From Methyloversatilis universalis FAM5 (lineage in GTDB: Bacteria; Pseudomonadota; Gammaproteobacteria; Burkholderiales; Rhodocyclaceae), in contig NZ_AFHG01000052.1 in assembly GCF_000214035.2 (NCBI RefSeq), positions 558,001 to 622,000 on the forward strand: a stretch of DNA of 64,000 nt. The letters are read 5' to 3'. Made by a program: the position numbers and the translations under genes. The notes beneath the pieces were generated by a model that was not told the origin of the DNA, did no database searches, and was given only the letters and a program-made list of their open reading frames with translations. Shown one piece after another: positions 24,485-33,812 of the stretch; positions within the stretch are counted from its first letter, which is position 1; each line of letters opens with the position of its first letter.

Positions 24485-26602
24485 TCAGGGCCGCGCGTCA
24501 GCCGCGCGCACCGGAACCGGGAAGGGCGCCACCGTGCGCCCTTTTTTCATGTACAGCAGCACCGGCGCGCAGCGCTGCGGGTCGGCGTGGATGCCGACGC
24601 AGTCCAGACACTGGAAGCAGTCGTCGTAGCGGATGGCGCCGCTGCGCTCGATCGCGTCGTACTGGCAGCGGTGACGGCAGGTCTGGCAGGGCTGGCCGCA
24701 TTCGGCGCGGCGGGTGAGCCAGTCCAGCCGCCGCAGCTTGCCGCCCAGCGTCATTGCGGCACCCAGCGGGCACAGGAAGCGGCAGAAGAACTTGTAGCTG
24801 AAGGCGCCGGTCGCGAGCAGGCCGACCGCCCAGGCGACATAGGGCCATGAGCGGTCGAAGCCGACGGTGATGGCGGTCTTGAACGGCTCGACCTCGACCA
24901 TGCTTTCCGCCAGCCGCGGCGCCAGTGCGGCCGACAGCACCAGTGCGGCCAGCAGTGCGTAGCGGCCGCGGTCGAGCACGCGCGCCACGCCGCGGGGCAG
25001 GCGCATCTGCGGCACGCGCAGCTTCTGCGCCGCGAGCGCGACGAATTCCTGCAGCGCGCCGAAGGGGCAGAGCCAGCCGCAGAAGGTGCCGCGGCCCCAG
25101 ACGAAGAAGCTCACGACGGTGAAGGCGATGATGAGCAGCGATACCGGGTCGTACAGGAAGCTCGCCAGATTCTGGCCGGCGGTCAGCGTCTTGATCGCGC
25201 CGGTGATCTGCACGATGGACAGCTGGCCCTGGGCATACCAGCCGATGAACACCAGCGTGAAGGCGAGGAAGACGTTGCGGAACAGAGCCAGCCGGCGGGC
25301 GTCGCGAGCGACCCAGTCCGGCCGGGCCAGCACCGCGGACAGCAGCGTCAGCGCAAGACCGATGGCCAGCAGATCCGGCCAGCGGCCGGCCCAGGCGACC
25401 AGCCACTCCGGCGGCGGCTCCGGCGGATAGACGAACAGCGCCGCCTCCGGCCGGTAGTCCAGCGTCACCGTCTGGTGGGTGATGCGCGGCAGCATCATGC
25501 CCTTGGCGCGGGTGAGCGTGAGCGTGAACTGCATCGGTCGCGCCGGGTCCAGCCCGGCCTGCGCATAGACGCGGAACACGCCGGACGCGTTGAACGCCGG
25601 TGCGCCGTCCGGCGCCGGGTGCTCGAACACCAGATCGCGCATTTCCACCGGCAGTCCGCTCTGGGTCAGCGACAGCGCCGGCGGCGGCGTGCCCGGCACG
25701 AACTGGTCGTCGATCAGCGCCACCCGGCCGGCGGTGGCCAGCCACAGCGCGTGCTGGCCGTCTTCCAGCTTCTTCATCAGGTCGCCGTAGCGCGCATCGC
25801 CGAGCACCGCGCGTCCGACAGTGGGTGCGTTCAGGTAGCCGACGTAGAGATCGACCAGCGTGCCGCCCGGCTCGGCCAGCGCCCCCTCGTCTGCGCCTTC
25901 GCCATCGGTGCCGGCGAACAGCTTTTCCGCCTGCGCGTGAGTGACCCGAAGATGGCCGATCAGCCCGCGTTTCAGCAGCGTGGCGAAATCGAGTCTTTCG
26001 TACAGGTCAGCGCGCGCGCGGGCGGTCGGTCCGCGCGCGCCGGGATCAGCGAAGCCCAGCTTGGCGCGCGCCACCGCCAGACCGGCGGCGAGTACCGTCT
26101 GGTTCACGATGCGCACCGAGGCGGTGGCCTTGGTCACGCCATCGAGTACCACCCGTGTTTCGCTGCCGCCGGCGCGCGTGTTGCCGTAGGCAGACGACAC
26201 GGTGATTTCCTGTTTCAGGCTTTTTCCGGCGTACTGCTGCACGAACTCGCGCAGTGGCGCCTCGCCCAGTCCGCTCAGGAACACCGGCTCGTGCTGGCGC
26301 AGCACTTCGACATCGATGAAGCCGCCCTTGCGGTCGATGGCGACCAGCAGATTCATCGGCGTGCCTTCGAAGCCGGGAATGGGTGCGAGGTCGATCGATT
26401 CGAACACATAGCCGACCGGGCCGGCTTCCGGTTCCAGTTCGCTGGTGATCGGCCACACCGGCAGATCATCGAGTTGCGGCTGCACATGCAGCGGGGGCTG
26501 GAAGCGGCGCTGCAGTGCATCCAGCGTCAGCTCGCCCGCCTGCGCACAGGCGCAGAGCAGGAGCAGCAGAAGGGCGAACAGACGGCGGATCGGGGGCGGC
26601 AT
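24485..26602 (-). CDS. NosR/NirI-like membrane flavo-iron-sulfur protein
   Basis: A 705-residue inner-membrane electron-transfer protein. After a signal peptide comes a periplasmic FMN-binding (RnfG-like) region with the flavin-attachment motif DGVTKATAS, then six or so helices, two CxxxCP motifs (CGWLCPFG and CRFLCPLG) and a C-terminal pair of 4Fe-4S clusters (CGQPCQTCRHRC and CFQCLDC..RCAP). NosR supports nitrous-oxide reductase, but no nos or nir genes are nearby; in some methylotrophs similar proteins sit near quinoprotein dehydrogenases. Here it faces the molybdopterin genes with only four bases between stops. The ATG at 26602 begins the signal peptide. Confidence 0.85.
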   Translation of the reverse strand: MPPPIRRLFALLLLLLCACAQAGELTLDALQRRFQPPLHVQPQLDDLPVWPITSELEPEAGPVGYVFESIDLAPIPGFEGTPMNLLVAIDRKGGFIDVEVLRQHEPVFLSGLGEAPLREFVQQYAGKSLKQEITVSSAYGNTRAGGSETRVVLDGVTKATASVRIVNQTVLAAGLAVARAKLGFADPGARGPTARARADLYERLDFATLLKRGLIGHLRVTHAQAEKLFAGTDGEGADEGALAEPGGTLVDLYVGYLNAPTVGRAVLGDARYGDLMKKLEDGQHALWLATAGRVALIDDQFVPGTPPPALSLTQSGLPVEMRDLVFEHPAPDGAPAFNASGVFRVYAQAGLDPARPMQFTLTLTRAKGMMLPRITHQTVTLDYRPEAALFVYPPEPPPEWLVAWAGRWPDLLAIGLALTLLSAVLARPDWVARDARRLALFRNVFLAFTLVFIGWYAQGQLSIVQITGAIKTLTAGQNLASFLYDPVSLLIIAFTVVSFFVWGRGTFCGWLCPFGALQEFVALAAQKLRVPQMRLPRGVARVLDRGRYALLAALVLSAALAPRLAESMVEVEPFKTAITVGFDRSWPYVAWAVGLLATGAFSYKFFCRFLCPLGAAMTLGGKLRRLDWLTRRAECGQPCQTCRHRCQYDAIERSGAIRYDDCFQCLDCVGIHADPQRCAPVLLYMKKGRTVAPFPVPVRAADARP

Positions 26603-26753
26603 GAGGGCGTTCCGGCGGGCCTTCGAAGTGGCTGCAGATGCTAAACGCGGCGATGCCGGGCGGACGCATGGAAATTGCCCGAAACCGGCGCCCGCGTCCG
26701 GCGGTCGGTGCGCGTACAGTGCGCGTCCGCCGCATGTTTTCCGGAGTGTTCCG

Positions 26754-27581
26754 ATGTCCCTGATTCCGTCCGCGCTGCCCTCCCTGCTTGCCGTGGTCGC
26801 GCTCGGCCTGCCGTTCGCGGCGCTTGCCGTCACCGACGAAGACATCGCCGAGGCGGTGCAGAAGCCGTCGTGGGGCCTGTACAAGGGTTACGCCGAATTC
26901 AAGATGGCGCATTACGCCGACGCCAAGCGCATCTGGAGCGCGCTGGCCGAGCGCGGCAACGGCGAGGCCTGGTTCAACCTCGGCATCCTTGCCGAAGACG
27001 GGCTTGGCGAGCCGCGGGACGCGCACGCCGCGCGCCGGCTGTACGAGAACGGTGCCGAAGCCGGCAGCCGCAACGCGGCGCTGCGGCTGGGGCTGCTGCT
27101 GCAGGGCGGCAAGCTCGGCCAGCGCGATCTCGACGGTGCGCGGCGCTGGCTGAAGGTCGCGGCGGACAAGGGCGACGCCGAAGCGGCGACCCATCTGGCC
27201 GCTCTGGATGACCCGCAGGGCGGTGGTAGCGTGCGCGATCGCGAACTGGCCGAAGCTCGCCGTTTCGAGGCCGAAGGCCGGCACGCCGATGCGGCCGCGA
27301 TGTACCGCAAGCTGGCTGATTTCGGCGATGTGCGCGGGGTCACCCGTCTGGCCTGGGCGTATGAGGCCGGGCGTGGCGTGGAGCGCAATCTGGCCGAAGC
27401 CGCCCGGCTGTTCCGGGTGGCGGCGGAGCAGGGCGACGCGGAAGCGCAGTACGCGCTGTCGGTGATGCTGGACACCGGCGCAGGTCAGGTCCGCAACGGC
27501 GATGAGGCGCTGCGCTGGCTGCGTGCGTCCGCCGGCCAGAACTACCCGCCGGCGATACAGGCGCTGCAGGCGCGCAACTGA
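26754..27581 (+). CDS. Sel1/TPR-repeat periplasmic protein
   Basis: A 275-residue protein: signal peptide (about residues 1-25, ending ALA), then helical repeats of the Sel1 type such as GEAWFNLGILAEDGLGEPRD, NAALRLGLLLQGG and DVRGVTRLAWAYEAGRGVERN. A second repeat group follows a short linker at about residues 155-175. Such proteins scaffold protein contacts; partner unknown. GGAG 12 bases before the ATG supports the start. Divergent from the NosR-like gene and convergent with the NarL-type regulator. Confidence 0.85.
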   Translation: MSLIPSALPSLLAVVALGLPFAALAVTDEDIAEAVQKPSWGLYKGYAEFKMAHYADAKRIWSALAERGNGEAWFNLGILAEDGLGEPRDAHAARRLYENGAEAGSRNAALRLGLLLQGGKLGQRDLDGARRWLKVAADKGDAEAATHLAALDDPQGGGSVRDRELAEARRFEAEGRHADAAAMYRKLADFGDVRGVTRLAWAYEAGRGVERNLAEAARLFRVAAEQGDAEAQYALSVMLDTGAGQVRNGDEALRWLRASAGQNYPPAIQALQARN

Positions 27582-27590
27582 GCCCCTGCG

Positions 27591-28220
27591 TCAAACCAGG
27601 CCGAGATCGCGTGCGATCAGCGCGGCCTCGGCGCGCGACGACACATTGAGCTTCCGGTACAGCTCCTTCACGTAGCCGGCCACCGTGTGCTGCGAAATGC
27701 CCAACAGGCGTGCGGTTTCCGCCTGGGTGAGGCCTTTCGAGATCAGCCTCAGCACTTCGGTTTCGCGTTCGGTGAGGTCGGGGCCGGGCGCCGACGGCGC
27801 CGGCTGGAAAAAGGCCAGCATGCGGCGCGCGATGGCCGGCGACAGCGGCGGCTGGCCGGCGGCGATGCCGGTCAGCGCCTGCACGATGCCGGCCACCGGC
27901 TGGTCCTTCAGCAGATAGCCCCGGGCGCCGGCGCGCAGCGCCGGAAAGATGTGGCCATCGTCGTCGTAGATGCTGGCCACGATGCACAGCGTGGCCGGCG
28001 AACGCCGCTGTATCTGTTCGATCAGCGTGATCCCGCTGCCGTCCGGCAGTCCGAGATCGATGAGCGCGATGTCGGGCGCCGGCCCGGCGGCCAGCTTGTG
28101 CGCGGCTTCGGCCAGCGAATAGGCGCTGTCGATGGCGATGCCCGGAAAGCTCTGTTCGAGCGCATCGCGCAGCCATGCTTGCGATTCCGGCAGATCTTCG
28201 AGGATGAATCCGGTCTTCAT
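27591..28220 (-). CDS. NarL/FixJ-family response regulator
   Basis: A 209-residue two-component regulator. The receiver domain has Asp55 (IALIDLGLPDGSG) and Lys near residue 105 (YLLKDQ). The LuxR-type helix-turn-helix is LTERETEVLRLISKGLTQAETARLLGIS followed by TVAGYVKELYRKLNV. It is divergent from a beta-barrel gene and a histidine kinase of the class that phosphorylates NarL regulators, which together look like one signalling unit (inference). Confidence 0.92.
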   Translation of the reverse strand: MKTGFILEDLPESQAWLRDALEQSFPGIAIDSAYSLAEAAHKLAAGPAPDIALIDLGLPDGSGITLIEQIQRRSPATLCIVASIYDDDGHIFPALRAGARGYLLKDQPVAGIVQALTGIAAGQPPLSPAIARRMLAFFQPAPSAPGPDLTERETEVLRLISKGLTQAETARLLGISQHTVAGYVKELYRKLNVSSRAEAALIARDLGLV

Positions 28221-28291
28221 CGGGGACGGCGGGGCCTGCGCCCCGGCTGTTGCAGTGCCCGGACATCATAACGCCGGGTCGCCGCCGCGCA

Positions 28292-28309
28292 CCCCCGTGA
28301 TCGCGGGGG
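28292..28309. promoter_or_regulatory. Near-palindrome in the divergent promoter region
   Basis: An 18-bp inverted repeat (CCCCCG-T-GATC-G-CGGGGG, one mismatched pair) lies between the NarL-type regulator and the beta-barrel gene. It could be an operator, but GC-rich DNA makes chance symmetry plausible. Confidence 0.3.
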
Positions 28310-28399
28310 CTGGCAAGCCGCCCCGCTTCAAGGACAATGCGCGGGTCAGGGCGGCCGCGCGGGCCGCATCCTCCAACAACAAACACAACGGAAAGCCCG

Positions 28400-29740
28400 A
28401 TGCAGCCGCCGCCGATCGAGCGACCTTCGTCCGTGCGCATCGCGCGCGCGCAGCGCCCGCACCTGCGTGGCCGTCTGCTGACCCTTCTGGCTTCGGGCCT
28501 GCTGTCCGGCGCCGCCGCTGCCGCCCCGCCCGCAACGGTATCCGACGCCGCCTCCGCGGCTTTGCCCGATCCCGCAGCCGGCCTGCAGGACAGCCGGCTG
28601 CACGCGCTCGACACCATGGCTCCGCGGGGGCGCTGGGCGGCGCGGCTGGAGATGCGCAGCAACGGCTACGACCTGTGGTTCGACGACCGTGGCCGCATGC
28701 GCGGCCTGGGCGGCGAATTCGACCGGGTGGACCTCAACGCCGGCATCTTTCCGGCGCTGGCGCTGCTCGGGCCGGGCGCCACGCTCGGCACCACCCGGCT
28801 GCGCTCGCGGGTGAATATCGATTTCACCGCGCTCACCATGGGCTACGGCATCAGCGATGACCTGACCGTGGGTTTCATCCTGCCGTACTCGCACATCCAC
28901 ACCGGGGTCGGTTTCGCGATGAGCGGCGGCAATGTCGGCTTCAACCCGGCCTTCAATGCCGGGCTGCCGATCGGGCCCGGCAATTTCCCGTTCGCGCCGG
29001 TCGGCGGGCCGGTGGCGCCGATGGGCAGTGCCGGCGTGCAGCGCCTGCTGACCGACCCGGCTTTCGGCTACCGCTACAAGCCGGTGGGCAGCGTGGCCAC
29101 CAGCGGCATCGGCGACCCGACCTTCGGCTTCCTGTGGCGGCTGTACAAGGGCACGCACGACAGCGCGGTGCTCGGTCTGGGCGTTCACGCGGGCTGGGCG
29201 CGCGACGACGACCCGGACGACCTGTTCGACGTGCAGGCCAGCGACGGCAGCACTGACCTTGAGGCGCGGCTGGAGTATTTCCGCGCCCTCGGCGCCGGCT
29301 GGGATCTGCGGCTGTTCGCCCGTCACCGCGAACAGACCGCGGACCGGGTGACCCGCCGGATTCCACGACCGGGCGAAATCCTGGCACCGTTCTCGACCCG
29401 CGAACGGGTCGAGCGCGACCTTGGCGACTACCGCGAATACGACATCGAACTGGGCCACAGCATCGGCGCCTGGCGCGGCTCGCTGACCTGGCATCTGTAC
29501 GAGAAGAGCGGCGACCACTACCGCTCGTCGCGCGGTACCGACGTGTCGGCGCTGGAGGCGAACACCCATATCCGCGCCGACCAGTGGCGCGCCGGCCTGT
29601 CCTGGAGCGGCGTGGGTGCCTTCCTGCGCGGCGCGCTGCCACTGCCGGTGGTGGTGAAGCTGGAAATGCAGGACACCTATGGCGGACGCAACTTTCCCAA
29701 AGTGCGTGACGTGTATGTGCAGGTGACCAGCTTCTTCTGA
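28400..29740 (+). CDS. Outer-membrane beta-barrel protein of unknown function
   Basis: A 446-residue exported protein; an Ala-rich signal sequence (about residues 22-42) precedes a long series of alternating amphipathic strands (for example ALTMGYGISDDLTVGFILPY and LEYFRALGAGWDLRLFARH) and a C-terminal Phe (VTSFF), typical of BAM-inserted barrels. It resembles the loosely defined transporter/MetA-like or DUF3187-like barrels; I cannot assign a substrate. The stop is only five bases before a histidine kinase gene, so they are cotranscribed. The ATG at 28400 is chosen because the signal sequence follows. Confidence 0.75.
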   Translation: MQPPPIERPSSVRIARAQRPHLRGRLLTLLASGLLSGAAAAAPPATVSDAASAALPDPAAGLQDSRLHALDTMAPRGRWAARLEMRSNGYDLWFDDRGRMRGLGGEFDRVDLNAGIFPALALLGPGATLGTTRLRSRVNIDFTALTMGYGISDDLTVGFILPYSHIHTGVGFAMSGGNVGFNPAFNAGLPIGPGNFPFAPVGGPVAPMGSAGVQRLLTDPAFGYRYKPVGSVATSGIGDPTFGFLWRLYKGTHDSAVLGLGVHAGWARDDDPDDLFDVQASDGSTDLEARLEYFRALGAGWDLRLFARHREQTADRVTRRIPRPGEILAPFSTRERVERDLGDYREYDIELGHSIGAWRGSLTWHLYEKSGDHYRSSRGTDVSALEANTHIRADQWRAGLSWSGVGAFLRGALPLPVVVKLEMQDTYGGRNFPKVRDVYVQVTSFF

Positions 29741-29745
29741 GTGCG

Positions 29746-31617
29746 ATGAACCTGCTCCGCCTCGCCCTGTTCTGTCTGCTGTCCGCTGCCGCGGCTGTGC
29801 GTGCCGACTTTCCGGTGATCACGCTGGAGCGGGCGGACTTTGTCGTCGCACCGCTGACCGCACGCGATGCGGTCCCGCCACCGGACCGCGCCGACTGGCA
29901 GCCGCAGGCACTGCCGGACGCGTGGCGCGACAGCCATCCGGAGCTGCACACCAGCGGCTGGTACCGCTTCCGCTTCATGGTCACCCCGGGCGACGATCCA
30001 CTGCAGGCGGTGTTCCTGCCTAAGCTGGGGCTGAATGCCGCGGTCTGGCTGAATGGCGTCTTCATCGGCGACGGCGGCCGCTTCGACGACCCGATCTCGC
30101 GCAACTGGAACCGGCCGCTGCTTTTCCTGGTGCCGCCAGGCACGCTGAAGCCGGGCGCCAACGCGCTCTACATCCACGTGCGCGGCCACGCCTACACCCA
30201 GGCTTCGCTGCATCCGCTGAAGATCGGGCCGGACAGCGTGCTGCGGCCGATCTACGAGCGCGAGCACTTCCTGCGCATCACGCTGAACCAGACCGCCAGC
30301 CTGCTGATCGCCAGCGTCGGCGTGCTCATGCTGGCGCTGTGGCTGCAGCGGCGGCAGGACACCGCCTACGCCTGGTTCGCCGCCTCGGCGCTGGTGTGGG
30401 CGGCGCAGTCGGTCAATCTGTACGTGCGCGACGTGCCCTTCACCACCGCGCAGTGGGAGGTGCTGATCAACGCCAGCTTCCAGGTGTTCTCGGCGCTGCT
30501 CATGGTGTCGCTGCTGCGCTTCGCCGAAGCCGGCGGCCGGCCGCTGATTCCGGCGCTGATGCTGTCGGCGCTGCTCGGGCCACTCACCATGTGGCTGGCG
30601 CCGGACGCGCAGGCGATCCGGGTGAGCGCTTTCTGGCACCTGTACACGCTGGCGGGCGCGGCGGCCACGCTGGCCTTCCTGCTGCGCGCCGCCATCCGCT
30701 GGCACAACCGCGACGCCCGCCTGCTGGTCGGCGCGCTCGGCGTGGTGGTGGTGCTGGCCGCGCACGACTGGCTGATGCACAGCCGCCACCTGCTGCCCGG
30801 CGGCCACCATCTGCTGCTGGACGACGTGTATCTGCTGCACTACGGCGCGCCGCTGCTCTTTCTCGCGGTCGGGCTCATCATGACCTCGCGTTTCGTGCGG
30901 GTGCTGAACGAGTTCGAGCGGCTGAACGAGGAACTGGAGGCGCGGGTGCGGCTCAAGCATGCGCAGCTGGAACAGACTTTCGCCCGGGTGCGCGAGATGG
31001 AGATGGAACAGGCGGTGACCGACGAGCGCGAGCGCATCTACCGCGACCTGCACGACGACGTCGGCGCCAAGCTGCTGTCGCTGGTGTATCGCGCCGGTTC
31101 GCCGTCGGCGGCCGATCTGGCGCGCTCGGCGCTGCAGGATCTGCGCGACGTGGTGTCGCGCAGCGGCAGCGACCGCTTCCGCATGGACGAGGTGGCCGCC
31201 GACTGGCGTGCCGAGTGCGAGAAACGGCTGGCCGAGGCCGCGATTCCGCTGGACTGGTCGCAGTACGGCGCGCTGGGCGAGGTCGAACTGAGCCAGCCGC
31301 AGGTGCTCAACGTCGGCCGCGTGCTGCGCGAGGCGGTCACCAATGTGATCCGCCACGCGCAGGCCGGCGGCGTGTGGATAGAACTGGGCAGCGACGGCCA
31401 CCGGCTGGCATTGCGGGTGTGCGACGACGGCGTCGGGCTCAAGGACGGTGAGCCGGCCGCAGCCACCCCGGGCAGCGGTCCGGGCGGACGCGGCCTGCGC
31501 AATATGGATGCGCGGGCGGCCCGGCTGGGCGGCGTGCTGCTGCGCCGGCAGGCGCCCCAGGGCGGACTGGAAGTGCTGCTTGAACTGCCGCTTGCGGCGT
31601 CGCCGGCCGCGGCCTGA
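29746..31617 (+). CDS. DISM-type sensor histidine kinase (HisKA_3/NarX-like core)
   Basis: A 623-residue sensor. A signal-anchored periplasmic jelly-roll domain (7TMR-DISMED2-like, about residues 22-175: TSGWYRFRF, LNAAVWLNGVFIGDGG) is followed by about seven membrane helices, a coiled coil (FERLNEELEARVRLKHAQLEQ), then ERERIYRDLHDDVGAKLLSL with the phosphorylated His, and an ATPase domain with EAVTNVIRHAQA and GRGLRNM. DISM sensors often bind carbohydrates or their fragments. It is coupled to the barrel gene and probably signals to the divergent NarL-type regulator. Confidence 0.88.
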   Translation: MNLLRLALFCLLSAAAAVRADFPVITLERADFVVAPLTARDAVPPPDRADWQPQALPDAWRDSHPELHTSGWYRFRFMVTPGDDPLQAVFLPKLGLNAAVWLNGVFIGDGGRFDDPISRNWNRPLLFLVPPGTLKPGANALYIHVRGHAYTQASLHPLKIGPDSVLRPIYEREHFLRITLNQTASLLIASVGVLMLALWLQRRQDTAYAWFAASALVWAAQSVNLYVRDVPFTTAQWEVLINASFQVFSALLMVSLLRFAEAGGRPLIPALMLSALLGPLTMWLAPDAQAIRVSAFWHLYTLAGAAATLAFLLRAAIRWHNRDARLLVGALGVVVVLAAHDWLMHSRHLLPGGHHLLLDDVYLLHYGAPLLFLAVGLIMTSRFVRVLNEFERLNEELEARVRLKHAQLEQTFARVREMEMEQAVTDERERIYRDLHDDVGAKLLSLVYRAGSPSAADLARSALQDLRDVVSRSGSDRFRMDEVAADWRAECEKRLAEAAIPLDWSQYGALGEVELSQPQVLNVGRVLREAVTNVIRHAQAGGVWIELGSDGHRLALRVCDDGVGLKDGEPAAATPGSGPGGRGLRNMDARAARLGGVLLRRQAPQGGLEVLLELPLAASPAAA

Positions 31618-33027
31618 TCAGCCGCGCGCCAGGGGCAGCGAGAACGAGGCGCGCAGGCCGCCTTCGGGGCGGCGCGACAGCGTGATGTCGCCGCCCTGGG
31701 CGCGGGCGATGGCGCGGGCGATGGCCAGGCCGAGCCCGCTGCCGCCGGTATGGCGGGCGCGCGAGGCCTCCAGCCGGACATAGGGCTCGAACACCCGCTC
31801 CAGCTCGGCATCCGGAATGCCCGGCCCGCCGTCCTCGATGTCCACCCGCGCCCGGCCGCCGGCTTCCGACAGCCGTACCGTTACCCGGCCGCCGCCGTAG
31901 CGGCGCGCGTTGTCCATCAGATTGACCAGTGCGCGGCGGGTCTGCACCGGGCGCAGCACCACCGGCTGCGACAGGCCGCCTTCGACCTCGATGTCCGCAC
32001 CCAGTGCGGCGATGTCGTCCGCCACGCCTTCGACCAGCGCGTCGAGACGGGTGGGCGCCGCGGTTTCGGCGCTGTCGCCGGCGCGCAGGAAGGCCAGCGT
32101 GTCGTCGATCAGCGTTTCCATCTCGGCCAGATCGCGTTCGATCGCGTCGCGCACCGGGCTTTCCGGCAACTGTTCGAGACGCAGACGCACCCGGGTGATC
32201 GGCAGCCGCAGATCGTGAGACACGCCGGCCAGTGCCTGGGCGCGGGTCTGTATCAGCGCGCGCAGTGCCGACTGCATGCGGTTGAAGGCCTGCGCCGCAC
32301 CGGCCACTTCGCGCGGTCCGGCGGTGTCCATCGGCGCCTGTTCGAGGTCGCGCGCCAGACCGTCGGCGGCGCGCGCGAACATCGCCAGCGGCCGGGTCAG
32401 CCGCCGCACCACCCAGACCGACAGCAGGCCCACCGCCAGCGCCACCAGCAGCAGACTGATCACGATGCGCGCCGGCCGCTCGACCGCCGGCGGCGGCGGC
32501 GCGTAGCGGAAGGTGAGCACGCTGCCGTCGGACAGCCGCGCCTGGGTGGATACATTGCTCAGCGTGGGACGGCCCAGCAGCCGCGCCAGTACGCCGGGCG
32601 GTGGTGGCGGCGGGCGCAGGGTGCTGGCTTCGGCCAGTGCCGGGCTGACCGGCCGGGCGCGCGTCACCACGTGATGGATATAGCGTCCCTTGAGCCGGTC
32701 GCCGACCGCGCGGGCGAATACGTCGAATTCGTCAGGCACCGGCGGTGCGTCGTCGTACCAGGGTTCTTCCAGCGACAGCCGGGTGCTCGGGCTTTCCAGC
32801 AGCCGCACCAGACGGGCGCGGCCGGCCGGCGGCGTGTCGTCGACCAGGGCGATCGATTCGGCCACGCGGGTGGCGGCGTATTCGCTGCGCATGTGGCGCG
32901 ACAGCCGCTCGCGGTCATCCACCACCAGCCACAGGCCGACCGAATTGGCGACCAGCAGGCCGCCGAGCAGCGCGCACAGGATCTGGCCGAACAGCGTGCG
33001 TGGCCACAGCCGCGACAGCAGGGTCAA
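31618..33027 (-). CDS. Sensor histidine kinase (OmpR-partner type)
   Basis: A 469-residue kinase with two membrane helices (about residues 13-33 and 188-208) flanking a periplasmic domain rich in proline near residues 150-180, a HAMP linker, GVSHDLRLPITRVRLRLEQL with the phospho-His, NLMDNARRYGGG, and GPGIPDAELERVFEPYVR / GGSGLGLAIARAIA. The start is a TTG at 33027 whose last two bases are shared with the regulator's stop (TTGA); the frame stays open further upstream but inside the regulator gene. Stimulus unknown. Confidence 0.88.
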   Translation of the reverse strand: MTLLSRLWPRTLFGQILCALLGGLLVANSVGLWLVVDDRERLSRHMRSEYAATRVAESIALVDDTPPAGRARLVRLLESPSTRLSLEEPWYDDAPPVPDEFDVFARAVGDRLKGRYIHHVVTRARPVSPALAEASTLRPPPPPPGVLARLLGRPTLSNVSTQARLSDGSVLTFRYAPPPPAVERPARIVISLLLVALAVGLLSVWVVRRLTRPLAMFARAADGLARDLEQAPMDTAGPREVAGAAQAFNRMQSALRALIQTRAQALAGVSHDLRLPITRVRLRLEQLPESPVRDAIERDLAEMETLIDDTLAFLRAGDSAETAAPTRLDALVEGVADDIAALGADIEVEGGLSQPVVLRPVQTRRALVNLMDNARRYGGGRVTVRLSEAGGRARVDIEDGGPGIPDAELERVFEPYVRLEASRARHTGGSGLGLAIARAIARAQGGDITLSRRPEGGLRASFSLPLARG

Positions 33028-33749
33028 AGCACTTTCTCCACCGGCCCGGCCAGCACATAGCCTTCGTTGCGCAGCGTGCGGATGATGCGCGGCTCGCGGC
33101 CGTCGTCGCCGAGCCGGCGGCGCAGCCGGCTGATCATCACGTCGACCGTGCGGTCGAAGGGGCCCGCGTCGCGGCCGGCCAGCACGTCCATCAGCTGGTC
33201 GCGCGACAGCACCCGGTTCGGATTTTCGGCCAGCGCGTTGAGCATGCGGAATTCGCCGCTGGACAGCGGCGTCACCACGCCGGCGTCGTCCACCAGGTGG
33301 CGGGCGCCGAGGTCCAGCGTCCAGCCGGCGAACTTGAGCGCGCGCACGCTGCCATCGCCGTCCGGATGTTCCGGCGCGCGGCGCAGGATGCTGCGCACCC
33401 GGGCCAGCAGTTCGCGCGGGTGGAAGGGTTTGGGCAGGTAGTCGTCCGCACCCATTTCCAGACCGATGATGCGGTCCAGCTCGTCGCCGCGCGCGGTGAG
33501 CATCAGGATGGGCAGGCGCGACCTGGCGCGGATTTCCCGGCACAGCGTGAGGCCGTCGTCGCCCGGCAGCATGACGTCGAGGATGAGCAGGTCGCAGCCG
33601 TCGCGCTCGAGCGCGACGCGCAGCGCGTCACCGTCGGCGACGGTGCGCACATCCATGTCCTGCTTGCCGAGATAGTCGCGCAGCAGGTCGCGCAGGTCCG
33701 GGTCGTCGTCGACCACCAGGATGCGGGGGCGGGCATTCGGTCCGTTCAT
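33024..33749 (-). CDS. OmpR-family response regulator
   Basis: A 241-residue regulator. The receiver domain has acidic VVDDDPD, the phospho-acceptor Asp in LLILDVMLPGDDG, and KPF. The winged-helix output domain ends RTVDVMISRLRRRLGDDGREPRIIRTLRNEGYVL. It directly precedes and overlaps its kinase gene. The ATG at 33749 begins the conserved receiver. Confidence 0.93.
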   Translation of the reverse strand: MNGPNARPRILVVDDDPDLRDLLRDYLGKQDMDVRTVADGDALRVALERDGCDLLILDVMLPGDDGLTLCREIRARSRLPILMLTARGDELDRIIGLEMGADDYLPKPFHPRELLARVRSILRRAPEHPDGDGSVRALKFAGWTLDLGARHLVDDAGVVTPLSSGEFRMLNALAENPNRVLSRDQLMDVLAGRDAGPFDRTVDVMISRLRRRLGDDGREPRIIRTLRNEGYVLAGPVEKVL

Positions 33750-33812
33750 GCAGCGCAGCTTAGCCGCTCGCGCCGCCGCGGTGGGCGATCCGGACAATTC
33801 CGGACAATTCGT

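Noticed and set aside
33028-33543. Upstream extension of the histidine kinase into its regulator gene
   Set aside because: The TTG at 33027, overlapping the regulator stop, gives a normal kinase N-terminus; the extension is out of frame with the regulator.
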